A stretch of DNA of 64,000 nucleotides. Source: Dolomedes plantarius (lineage: Eukaryota > Arthropoda > Arachnida > Araneae > Dolomedidae). Positions within the stretch are counted from its first letter, which is position 1; each line of letters opens with the position of its first letter. The notes below the pieces were generated by a model. That model was not told where the DNA came from, ran no database searches, and was given only the letters and a program-made list of their open reading frames with translations. A program made the position numbers and the translations under genes. Below are positions 20,860-31,570 of this stretch, one piece after another. The stretch covers positions 93,777,372-93,841,371 of the forward strand of contig OU015490.1 of assembly GCA_907164885.2 (NCBI GenBank). The letters run 5' to 3'.

Positions 20860-22675
20860 TATTGAAATCGTTTTGGGGATTAACTGGGAGGTGTACAAAA
20901 CTTTGGTATAGATACTTTTTTTAAAAATTCCATTGCCAACGTGTATTATTTTCTATTGTATTTGTGCTTTAATTTATGTTTAATCAAGAAATATATATTT
21001 AAGCAAGATGTATTTTATGTTTATTTAAATGAATTATTATTAGTTGCACTATACTGACTTTTTTTTCACTATACTGACTTTGGGTTGGGGGGGGGGGAGG
21101 CATCCCCCCACCTAACAAATTTCTTATTATTTTGCAGCTTTTATTTTTTATATTTATGTGTTTTTTGTGCTTTTCTGTGGTTGTATAGTATAAAAAATGC
21201 GTATTTTGGGGACTTTCCGGAATTTCCCGTTTCAAAGACACGCGTTCTGCTTGGCGACAAAAAAAAATCGCCAAAATCGCCATTGGGGGGGGGGGGGTAT
21301 ATCATACAAGTTCCATATTCGCTTGAGAGACATTTGTCTCTGAATTACATATTTATGCGTATCAATGTGAGCACTGCATTAGCATAGAGGAAAAGATAAT
21401 TCAGTTCTTAAAGTAGTCGATGAAGAAAGTTTTAGGTATAGGAAAATTGGCGATAAATCAGCAAAACAGGAGAAAATGGGGTAAATATGAAGAACATAAT
21501 ACGGTTTCTCGCCAAGCCGTTTTTTGCGCAAAATATATGGCTTTTCTTCGTACAGCTTTATTAGACGCACTTCCCTGCCAAGTTTGGCGAATTTGAAATG
21601 GCGTGGTAACCATGCGATTTGGGCGAGATTTCTTTTTTGTTTTTTTGTTTTTGTGGATTTAGTCGTGTGCGGTTGTGACAGTAATTAGATTGAGAGTTTA
21701 AATTTAATAATAAATAATGAGATTTATAATTTTGACTGTTTTCTTAATTTTTTAACTTTAGCGCAGGGTTGAGTATGTTTTGTATTTTGCTTGTTTATTT
21801 TTGCTATGTCTGCTGTGGTTCTTTTCGCGCATGCGTTATTGTATTTTGTAATGTAGGAAATTTGCTAACTGAGGTAAGATGGGGATATCTGTAATGTTTT
21901 TGGAAGTTTAATACAGCCAGCGGTTAGTTTGTTTTCAACTTATTTGTTATTTCTTGGTTGCTATTGATTTTTTGTTTACATTTAGCACTTTACCTAACAG
22001 GTGTGCGGAATTGGGAAAAGTTGGCGCCACGGAGGTGCGTTGGCGCAAAAAAAATATTGGCGACAACTTTTCGCCAACGGAGGTGCGTCTGACAAAGCTG
22101 TTCGCTTTTTTTTGTGGGTTTGCCAGGAAGAGCAGTGTTAATTTACACTATATTGTTCTTCGATTTGTAATGTCACATTGGCGCCATAATCGCTACAAGT
22201 TGGCGACAGTATCATGTTCTACATATTAATCGAAAATGGGCTACAAGCACAGGAATCGGTCCATATATTTTGGAGCTCTGGAGCTGTGAACTTTGGCATA
22301 ATATTACGGGAAAACCTCTACATCAACAATATTTTACTCACAAACATCACATTTTTTAAAAGTTCAATACCTGTATCTAAACAACGTGAGTAATGATAAG
22401 TTCTCACCTGTACTCTAATATTTAAACTCAGATAACAAGCACTCAAGTCTTTAAATAGAAACAATCTTTGTCAAAAACATCAAATTCAGCACACTTTAAA
22501 AAAAATCTCGAATCAGCATATAACATACATTTTGAAAGTTTGCCCCAGGCAAACAAAAACCGAACTTCTGAGCGTAAACAAAATTTTGCTCAGATCGTGG
22601 GATTCATAAAAGACCAGGGATGTTTTCATTCCGCTATTTCCTTATTAACTGGGCACGGAAATCTGGGACCTTAAA
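20860..22675. other. No gene seen; G-run and repeated ggcgac motifs
   Basis: Two long G runs (about 21087-21098 and 21286-21297) and repeated ttggcgac/cgccaa motifs, notably between 21250 and 22210. A tandem-like repeat of gccacggaggtgcgttggcg lies at about 22027 and 22074. The motifs resemble the gcgatatatcgccaaat block in the solo LTR at 38024, but alignment by eye is not convincing. No protein was recognised. Confidence 0.35.
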
Positions 22676-22682
22676 AGGGAAA

Positions 22683-22816
22683 TTGGCGCTGATACAGAAA
22701 TAAACCAATCATAGGCCTTAACAATTTCGTTGTTAATCGTTTGGATGTTTGTCATTGGTAAAATATATTCCAATGCTTTTACGCTTACGTTAACGTACTG
22801 CAACGTGAACAGGCCC
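22683..22816. mobile_element. Foldback MITE family A, left-truncated copy
   Basis: Contains aataaaccaatcataggcc and aatcgtttgga as in the complete copies at 22973 and 30742, and ends gtgaacaggccc followed by TAA (22817-22819). The left terminus is missing. Confidence 0.65.
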
Positions 22817-22819
22817 TAA

Positions 22820-22969
22820 GTCTCGGGGCACATGAAAGTTTTGCCTTGCGAAAATGACGTTTTCGGGAGTATGTTTGTAAAATTTACCAATGATCATTTA
22901 TTATTCATTAATAATACATGACATGATGATGTCATTTTTGCATGGTAAAATTTTCGTTTACCCTGAGAC
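22820..22969. mobile_element. MITE family B
   Basis: A 150-bp segment bounded by TAA (22817-22819) and TTA (22970-22972). Inverted ends of about 25 bp read gtctcggggcacatgaaagt inwards from the left and gtctcagggtaaacgaaaat from the right. A left-end relative (agtctcggggcatgaaaaaa) lies at 41012. No coding capacity. Confidence 0.65.
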
Positions 22970-22972
22970 TTA

Positions 22973-23158
22973 GGGCCTGTTCACATAGGAGTGCGTTGCG
23001 TTGCGTTAAGGAAAAGACGACGTTGAGACAAAAATATACCAATCATAAGCCTCCAAACGATTAGCAATGAAATTTTTAACGCCTATGATTGGTTTACTTT
23101 CGTCTCAACGTCATCTTTCCCTTAACGCTACGCAACGGACTCCTATGTGAACAGGCCC
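22973..23158. mobile_element. Foldback MITE family A, complete 186-bp copy
   Basis: Almost fully palindromic. Arms of about 80 bp start gggcctgttcacataggagt on each strand with few mismatches around a short unpaired centre. It is preceded by TTA (22970-22972) and followed by TTT. The copy at 30742-30927 has exactly the same length. TWA 3-bp targets are typical of PIF/Harbinger-type transposases. Confidence 0.85.
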
Positions 23159-24830
23159 TTTGGCCATTAGTGTTAATGACGTATCCATTGTGATAGAGGA
23201 GGAAGTCTTTATGGAGAGTCGGGAAGCAAATTCATGTATAAGGCGAAACGTTGCAACATCACTGGCAACGTCAGTTTTCGTCTGCTATAGATGACGTCAT
23301 TATCGGGTGACAGAAAACAGAAGCAGTTCCTATGCGTTTGCATGTGTTTTTGGACGATACCTTCATTTTGAGTTAAATAATTTAAGTTTATTTATAAAAT
23401 TTCTCATATTAGTTGTATTTAACAGGTATTTTAACACTTTTTTTTAATATTTCGCAAGGTTTAAGAGAATATAATTATTCTTTCGTTGAGAATGATTATT
23501 ATTATGTTGAGATATGTATAGATATCAGGATAAGTTACTTCAGGCCAGCGTCTTGTATCGTAACTCCAGTCTTCCTCTGTCAATAAATACGGGTCACATA
23601 CTGAATAAACCTTTCCGGGCTGTACCTGAATGTTTAATTTAGTGATTACCTTTGTTTAGATACCGTATCTAAAGACTTTGCGTAATCTGAGAGCATTTTA
23701 TTCAACAAGCTGTAAGAATGATCATTGAACGCCATGTTAAATTATGCAATTTTTTGCCACTCCTCGCCAAACAAGAAGTAAAATCAGCAAGTGATGAGAT
23801 GTGACATGCTGCGAGACATTGCCCTATTACTTCATTTGAAAATTTCTTACAGCCACACAGGAGCCACTGTGAAACAACTGACGTCACGTATAAAAAAGCT
23901 GCAATGCTTCCCAGGAACTATCTCAAATTTATATAAAAATTAATATATACCTTTCGCATGTCATGGATGGCATTCCGCAAGACGTCACGAAGCCGTGGTA
24001 GTTCTTTTAATGTTGTGAAGCATACTGCTGTTGCGCAGGTGAAACCCAAATAACATAATTTTTGCAAAAATGCCTATGGTCTGTTTCCCTTGAGTATAGA
24101 TGCGAAAAATATATGAGGAAACTGTTCTTAAGCAAAAAGACCATTTGTTTACAAACAGTTTCCTCATATATTTAGAGACAAATGACGTCACGGAGAAGCA
24201 AATATATTATCGGTTAGATTCTGCTATACAACAAAACCACTTTTATTCTCACTGAAGTAAAATTTTAAGACAATATTCTCACCCTTTTCTACCATTTCCG
24301 GATACCATATGCTAGCGAAAGAGATATTCCTTTCCAATTTTACTTTAATTTTCTTTTTTGGATATCATTTGATAAATCTCCCCCAGGGAAATTAAATTTT
24401 TACATAGTTGCTGGATGATTTAATAGCTATTTAGTTTCTTGTTTTCAACAAAAGCCCATAAAAATATTTTGCTTGTCTGCTTTGACATAATTTTGAAAGG
24501 CCAGTAAGAGAGTCTGTGTTTAATGCCAATGACAAATTTTAACCACTTACTCATTTGCAACCAAAACATCCAAAGATTAACTGCTGCTTCTCTTTGCCAC
24601 CTGTGACGTCAAATGCTCCTGATCCACAGTATGTACTTTGCAAACCAACTGCCTGGACTTTCTGAAAGTGATATATCTCTTCCAAAGCAAAAAGTGGACG
24701 CTGTTGTATTACATTTTCCTATTACGTTGTTTTAGAGAAGAAAAAATAATATACATGTGTGTGTTTGTATGTATATACGTGATTTTGATATCACATTTAT
24801 GATGTGGGGAGCCACATTTCTTTTAAATAG
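23159..24830. other. Non-coding segment with clustered TGACGTCA sites
   Basis: Perfect TGACGTCA octamers occur at 23292-23299, 23879-23886, 24183-24190 and 24604-24611, with a near match (agacgtcac) at about 23979. This octamer is the CREB/ATF consensus. A perfect 20-bp inverted repeat lies at 24107-24173. No exon or known repeat was recognised, so the segment could be regulatory or an unknown transposon. Confidence 0.45.
24107..24173. repeat. Hairpin with perfect 20-bp arms
   Basis: aaatatatgaggaaactgtt at 24107-24126 and its exact complement at 24154-24173, with a 27-nt loop. It ends 9 bp before a TGACGTCA site. Could be a tiny foldback element. Confidence 0.8.
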
Positions 24831-24836
24831 TTCTCT

Positions 24837-25046
24837 TTGACTGAACTTAAAAAAAGTAAAGTAAAAACCCCATATGTCTGGGATATGTCAGCTACTTTAA
24901 ATATCGGACAAGAACCAGATAGCAAAGTTTTACGAGATGTAATTGTTAAGCCCCTAGCACACAGCAAAAAATTCGCTCAGCATAACTTTATTGCTTCAGA
25001 TGCAATGCCACTCTCGGAAATAGAAAACATGTTCTTCGGCAAATGA
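24837..25046 (+). other. Unrecognised coding-like fragment
   Basis: An open stretch of 69 codons with mixed, non-repetitive amino-acid composition (for example VLRDVIVKPLAHSKKF and IASDAMPLSEIENMFF), unlike the AT-driven frames around it. After the TGA at its end a different frame continues with EASALPSVMTTLV and SALLHASLQPYELCCG, as if one frameshift had occurred. I do not recognise the family. It may be a decayed transposase, a processed gene fragment or a host exon; no clear splice sites were seen. Confidence 0.3.
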
Positions 25047-25474
25047 GAAAGAAGCAAGTGCTCTTCCAAGCGTTATGACTACACTAGTGTGATCAGCTCT
25101 TCTTCATGCCTCATTGCAGCCCTATGAGTTGTGCTGCGGGAATTTTTGACGTATGCTAGGTACGGTTTCACAACAGAATAGGGTGCCCCCTCTAAATTGG
25201 CCATAAAGTGCCAAGTATTGCAACCTATGCAATCCGGTGCGATATTGCGCTTCGGTTCTCCTTGTGAAAACCTTTTATTACGTTCTACTTACGCCTAATT
25301 GTTATTGGTTGTTATAATGTAAAAGTTAAAATTAAAAGAAAACCGGCTAAACTCGTTTTCTACCATTTTCATTTGAATGTTCCTTTGTTAACTTGGATTC
25401 TCCCGTTCCCCAAGTAGTTTAGTATGGAGTCTTGTAAGTTAAATGCAAAATTTCTTACGAAATTGGAATGAATG

Positions 25475-26377
25475 GGGAAGAAAGGGGTGATTGAATGGTG
25501 TATGAATGAGGGTTTAATTTCTTCTAAATATGAGTGTCCGGTGTGTAAAAAAAGATATGCATTTGGTTGAGCCTAAAGATGGATCAGATGGGTATGAATG
25601 GGTTTTGCCGTACAAAAGGAGAGAATGCCCATCACATCAAAAGGTCTGTTAGAAAGGGTTGATGGATTTAGGAGAGAGGGTTAGGTTTGATTGATATTTT
25701 GATTTTTACATAGTTGTGGTTGTTTGAGGCGGAAACTGATTTGATTATGAACGAAGTTGATGTGAGTAGTGAAATGATGGTGATCAACTGGAAGAATTTT
25801 TGTAGATAGGTGTCTGTTGATGCCCGTTTTAAAGAAACTGAAAAGATTGGAGGTCCTGGTGTAATTGTTGAGATTTATGAAAGCAAGTTTGGTAAGAGAG
25901 AGTATAATAGGGGAAAACGATTGAAGCGAAAGTGGGTGTGTTGGTGGCGTCGAAAGAGGAAGTTATAAGTGTTTCTTTGAGGTGGTGGAAGATCGAACAA
26001 AAGATACTTTGTTCCGTGCTATTGAAAGAAATATTTTTCCCGGATCCATAATTATTTCCGATTGTTGGAAAGCGTATGATTGTCTTTCAGATCACGGTTT
26101 CGTACATCTGAGAGTCAATCATTCGCTTACCTTCAAGGATCCGGTAACAGGTGCGCATACGAATACTATTGAGGGAATATGGAGCGTCGTTAAAAGAGAA
26201 TTCAGAAAGCACTGCCATCGGGAGACAGATAATCTTTTTGATTCGTATTTTGCTCAATTTATGTGGCGATGCAGGTATAAAAACACTGCGGAAGGTCGTT
26301 TTAGAACCTTCCTCACCTTTATAAAGACTCTTTACGCGCTACATATTGCCGATGCCGTTTGTCCTTTACAGGAATAA
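25475..26377 (+). pseudogene. Merlin/ISXO2-like transposase, full-length pseudogene
   Basis: The order of motifs is that of a whole Merlin transposase: an N-terminal zinc-ribbon-like part (EWCMNEGLISSKYECPVCKK), SDGYEW, then HHIKRSVRK in a shifted frame, then GGPGVIVEIYESKFGKR, then an intact 131-codon C-terminal part (25982-26377). That part holds IIISDCWKAYD, with a catalytic Asp, and HTNTIEGIW, with the catalytic Glu. The first catalytic Asp, normally in EIDES, is Tyr here (codon 25876-25878). There are several stops and frameshifts between 25500 and 25980 (one near 25938), yet the last 131 codons remain open. The copy is inactive by both criteria. No terminal repeats could be assigned. 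Confidence 0.85.
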
Positions 26378-26435
26378 AAAGTAAGTACTAAGTAATAATT
26401 TTTTTATATATTTGGATGTGTTTTTTTCAAATATT

Positions 26436-26935
26436 TTTTGGATAATGTCCAATTGTTTGCTGCATTAGAAAGAAAAAAAATTTTTTTGGGGGTCATTTTT
26501 TTCATTGTTATGCACGTGACGCAAAATTATTTTGATGAATCGCAAAAAGAAAAGAAACCCCGTGATCAGCATTTAATAAATTAAATTCTAAAAATTAATC
26601 TTTAAAAATTCACCAAAAATCAGAAAATGGAGGTAAAGATTCGAAAAAAAATTTCATTTTAAAGGAATGTTTATGATCTTTCTCGTGATATAAATTTTAT
26701 AATCCTCAAATTATTATTTTAAATGCAAACTTTAAATAATGTTATAAAAACAGCTTAAAAATTTAATTTAAAAAAAATCAATTAAGAATTTTTCAAAAAT
26801 CTCTCTTAGTGCACCCCTACACTATAAGAAGAATCGCCATGCAAAATGTCAGCCCTTTAGGTCCAGCGGTTTGGTCTGTGTGTTATCTGTCAGTCAGTCA
26901 GTCAGTTACGGAATTGTTTTATATAAAGAGATAGG
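26436..26935 (+). repeat. Interspersed repeat G, 5'-truncated copy 1
   Basis: Begins inside the family at the ggataatgtccaattg block, continues through atgcacgtgacgcaaaatta and aaaaatggaggtaaagattc, and ends tcagtcagttacggaattg plus a ttttatata tail. It follows the Merlin pseudogene directly. Confidence 0.8.
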
Positions 26936-27855
26936 GTAAACAAAATTATTTTTTAGATACCGAAGAAAACATCTTTGTTAATTTTACTATTAAAATGAAA
27001 AAAGGAAAAAAATGTTATTTCTCTGTTACGTTATTGTCATATTAATTTAAGTACTCTTGCTAGAACAGCAGTCGACTCCTTCTTTTTCGTTTTATGTTTT
27101 TACTACGCGAGATTAGATAGAATTTTTTATATAAAAAAGCATGTAGTTATCTTGTTTTAAATAGTATACGTAATAAGAAATTACAAATTTTATTTAAGAA
27201 ATAAGTTTTAAAAGTTTATGCATTTTATTTACGAAAGATGGCGCCACTACATATATAGGTTTGATTAAAAGTATGATATTTAGCATTTTTGTTCACAAGC
27301 TGGAAGAAATTTAAGTCGTTATTTGGGTCACTAGACTTCTTAATAATTCCTTTAAAATTATAACTGATTTTGAATGTGCTATGAATTTAACATACTCATC
27401 ATATACATTATTTAGTATTCTTCATCAGTTTCCTAGATCTAAAAATAAAATCTTGAAACAACTACAACAGGAGATGAAAGTTCCCAGATATTTATTTGGT
27501 ACTCACTTCTAGGTAATATCTTTGATAAAAACATTGCAGTAATGGAGGCAGTAATTTTTCTTTATTCTTACACGATACAGACGATATATTCATAAACAGA
27601 TTAGTGATAGCAGGATTCAACTGTGTGACCAGCATAGACTTAAAATACCTTCCAACGTAATATATGATGGACAGAAAAATAAAACTTCAACAATAGAAAA
27701 GTTTAATAGCAGGATGCTTTCGTTCCGTATTTGTTGTGCATAGAAAGAGAGCAGAGGGGCTGCACCCCGTTACAGAATCGTTTATTAAAAGAACTAATTA
27801 GTTTAAATACATGCATATTTAAACTTATTATTTTTTAATCTTTTAGGCAGTGAAA
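26936..27855. other. No gene seen
   Basis: AT-rich sequence with no recognisable repeat or protein. Confidence 0.4.
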
Positions 27856-28078
27856 GGCAAAGTGATGTAAGTCATATCTTCAACTTTTTTTATTTGACGG
27901 CAAAAATTTAATCTCCATGTTCAATTTATTGTGGAATTGAAAATAATTATTATTTTTAATATTGTAATAATTATTATGAATTATAATTTGTTCAATTTAT
28001 AGTGGAAGTTTTTGTAGATTTTGCAGTAAAAAGCTTTTGACTTACACCACTTGATTTACTGACTTACATCACTTTGCC
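27856..28078. mobile_element. MITE family J with perfect 19-bp ends
   Basis: ggcaaagtgatgtaagtca at 27856-27874 and its exact complement at 28060-28078. The 223-bp element is AT-rich and non-coding. The inner right side contains a second tgacttacaccac at about 28038, a local direct duplication of the end motif. A target duplication is not clear. Confidence 0.65.
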
Positions 28079-28079
28079 G

Positions 28080-30738
28080 CCATATATGTATCGAAAGTCT
28101 CGTTATTTTTAAGGGTATATTTTCACTAAATAGTAAAAACTTCAAATACATAACAGTTAATTTTTAGATTCTAGGTCAAAGTTGCTTGGCGCCTTCAGGT
28201 GCATCAGATTATTTTTTTAATTCCTGCAATATTTAATATTAAACCCACACAGTTTTTTTTTCTGCATTATACGTTGAATAACACCAAGGATCTCTCACCT
28301 TGTTATTTCTTATTCTATTTTGTCCCCTTTGTAAATGGACAGGACGACATTATCCTCGCACATAATGAAAATTCAATTATATGGTGCTGCCATCTGTCGC
28401 ATAAAAGATGTAATCAAATGAATGTAATATGATTATTTTTCGTATTATCTTTTCATAATATGTGTGGGTTAATGATTTGACGAACTTCTTAACAGGAAAA
28501 AAAAAATTTCTAAGATGATCTGTAAATTAGTTATTTGCGGAAAGTTATTCTTCAACAATACCGAAAAAAAAATATGTTTTGTAAATTTCAATTTATTTTT
28601 ACAGGCTCTCACAACGTGTTTGTAGAGAACTATTCAGTTAAAAACTGACTGGTTCATTTGAAGCAATCAAATCTAATGATCTGTATCTTTTATATTCTTT
28701 GTGTGTGTTCTAAATTTTTTCTTTGTCAGCGAGACATTTTGATAGATACTTATCGAGTAAGATGACAGCACCTCATGGTGCATATGCATTCGTGCAGAGT
28801 TCTCTGCATGCAGACCCCCGAATCCTGTCATCACATTAGTCACGGTAACATTAGTCACATCAGTCACGGTAAGCCCCCAAGGTCCCTCGTGTTTCTTGAT
28901 CTAGTGTCCCCCGCCCCTATTGTCACCATTTGACCCCCGGACCCCGGGTTCTTTGATGCTCTGCATCCGGACCGAAAGAGGAGGCGATCCACGCATATAC
29001 AGAGTACGGAGTGAACATCAATCACTGGATTCCCCAAGGCACAGCAGAGCAGAGTGCATGAATGCAAACCCAGCATAAGAGTAGCGCTGGCGACAATTTT
29101 TTGTCACTATCTAATTTCGGCGGTAGATGGCGCACTTTATCTTTGAAGCGGGAGTTTAACATTGTGAATGTAGTTTTCATCTCGGATTTTTTAGCTTCCT
29201 CTCAAAGCGATTTTTTAAAATTGTTTCTCCGCTATCTGCTAATGATAATAATTGGCCGCAAAAAGTAGCCGATTCTTTAACTTCTCTTCAGGAGCCAGGT
29301 GTTTTTCCGCGTGAACGTTTTTTGTGACAACAGTCGTGCCATGCGTTTACAATTACGTAAAAAGGTTTTGAGATTGTGCAACGTAAATTGTTGTCGCCGT
29401 ATTGTAAGTCTTCGCGCTGGTAATTGGTTTTCAGTTCACGAATAGCGTTCTTAACTGTTCTTTGATTCATTTTCTGTTGGATAGAACAATTTACTAGTCT
29501 AACGTGTTGTTTTGAAATCACTGTTGACTAGAACAATAATATGCGCGAGATTTTTTCTTTATTGTTATTTGATTGGAACAATTATATGCAAGAGATATGG
29601 ATTTAATTTTTATTTATTTATTTATTTATTTATTTACTAGGTGGCCCTTCCGACCCTTTCGCATGCGATTAAAATACGATAAATTATATAGCGAGGTTGG
29701 TGGTTTGTAGTTGGATGAAGCAAAAACCGGTTCATTTGTAGTCATTGTGTATTTGTCAGATAAGAATGGTGAGTAAGGATAATACAAAACCAAAACAAAA
29801 CGCCTTTGGCCACAATATTGGAGGTGAAGCATATGACAAAACAGGGAAACATGAGATATCTACACATCAAAACACCTTTATAGACAATATTAAAAGTTAA
29901 ATATGACACAAACTCATGGAAAATACATTACAAAACTTCTTTCCGCACACTATTTGACCGTGCCGTTTGGACGAATCAAAGGAAAAAAACTTTACGGCTA
30001 AAAGTAAATTTTTCACTTATTTTTAAACAAACAATATAATTTGTCAGTCTGAATTAACAATTCGTCAGAAGCATAGGCGTAGAGTGCTTCTAACTTTTTT
30101 GGGGGAGAGGGGGGAGGCACGAATTGAATTTAGTTATGCCCTTTCTCCTTGATGGGTTTCAAAGTGGCCTTCCTCTGAACATTAGAGCACCTGAAAATGC
30201 GCAACCCGTCCGTTAGTCCTAATTTCGTGAGGAAATTACCGCCATTCCACCAGAGATGACTAACAGAGTAATGAAAACTTTAGAGAACGGTTTCGATAGT
30301 GCATCGTGGGAAGAAAAAAAATTGATTTTCCCCAATTAACACAATCTTTTCCTTAAATTAAAGATCTCTAGTCAACCACCGGCTACATAAACGCGCCGTA
30401 GCCACCGGCAGAAAGCGTTGCAACATAAGGCGGTCTGGGAAAAGGACTGTCGACAATGACTACGAAGCTGCTCCACTCCTGGGAGTCTGCGAGGTGACGT
30501 TAAAGTTGAAAGCCTCATTCGCTTCGCACCCCACTGATTGACGAAGAAGGCTCGTAAAATTAATAGTGCGAGCTCACCTCTGGGTCTTCAGCGAGAAAAA
30601 AGATAGACCAATAACAGCCCCTAAAGATGATGCCACCTTTAAAGCGCACCACTTAAAATCTTTTTTTAAATTATCCAGCGATCGGAGCGCCAAATCCAAA
30701 GTTAGGTCGCTAAGAAAAAATTAGCTTTAGTTAGCCCC
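28080..30738. other. No gene seen; two GC-richer islands
   Basis: 28860-29060 and about 30370-30660 are clearly richer in G+C than their surroundings. The first is preceded by the repeated motif attagtcac/catcagtcacggtaa. A (TTTA)n tract lies at 29607-29638. Open frames in the islands match nothing I know. Confidence 0.35.
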
Positions 30739-30741
30739 TTA

Positions 30742-30927
30742 GGGCCTCTTCACATAGGAGTCCGTTGCGTAGCGTTAAGGAATAGATGACGTTGAGACGA
30801 AAATAAACCAATCATAGGCGTTAAAAATTTCATTGCTAATCGTTTGGAGGCCTATGATTGGTTTATTTTCGTTTCAACGTCATCTTTTCCTTAACGCAAC
30901 GCAACGGACACCTATGTGAACAGGCCC
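30742..30927. mobile_element. Foldback MITE family A, complete copy with TTA duplication
   Basis: 186-bp near-perfect palindrome with the family ends gggcctcttcacataggagt and gaacaggccc. TTA stands directly on both sides (30739-30741 and 30928-30930). Compared with the copy at 22973 the centre is in the opposite orientation. Confidence 0.88.
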
Positions 30928-30930
30928 TTA

Positions 30931-31570
30931 GTCTCAAGGTGAGAAGTTGCTCACTCCGGCCAGTGCGGTCGTGGGAAAATTGTCTGTCTTGCAGAGAACT
31001 TGACTTAGAACTTGACTCTTGACTTAGTAAGTGTTCAAGTTGATTCGTACCTAGGGCTAGGTCGAATCATCGAGACAGTAAAAGTCTCTAAATTCATTTG
31101 CTATAGGAATTCGTTTTCGACATCCAGTCGATCAGCTTCTAACGGAAGTATTGTATTGTGATAGGAGAGAGAGTAACTCTCCTGATTCCTGACGGGCGAA
31201 GAACTTATTCGACCCCGGCCGACCAGCTTATATGACTTTTAGTGCGACATCCAGTCGTCGTGGTTTCTGACGGAAGTTTCCTCAACCAGCCAAATAGTCT
31301 CCAGTATAGGGAGCCAGTGGATGCGCTGATCCTGAACGCAGACTTACAACTGACGTGCTGACTAGAATCGTATAAATTTTAACTGACTTTATCTGCTCAT
31401 GCGGTGTGGGGTTCCTGAACTTTGACAGCTCGCCGAATCCTTAGAGTGCTTTGTGTTAAAATAATCTTTCCGTAATTTAATCTTTCTTCAATCTGTGTGA
31501 ATAAAATTTATCCTTATTTAGTGTTATTTAGTCTGGTCGTGATTTTGTTAAACGCTACCAGTCCGACGAC
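30931..31570 (+). repeat. Possible solo LTR or LTR-like segment
   Basis: GC-richer than its surroundings, with an internal partial duplication (gacatccagtcgatcagctt at about 31119 and gacatccagtcgtcgtgg at about 31245). It also holds a tataaatttt box near 31371, a polyadenylation-like gaataaaattt at about 31499 and an end reading ttttaca. That order fits an LTR (U3-R-U5), but I could not place a matching 5' boundary or target duplication. It may be something else. Confidence 0.3.
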
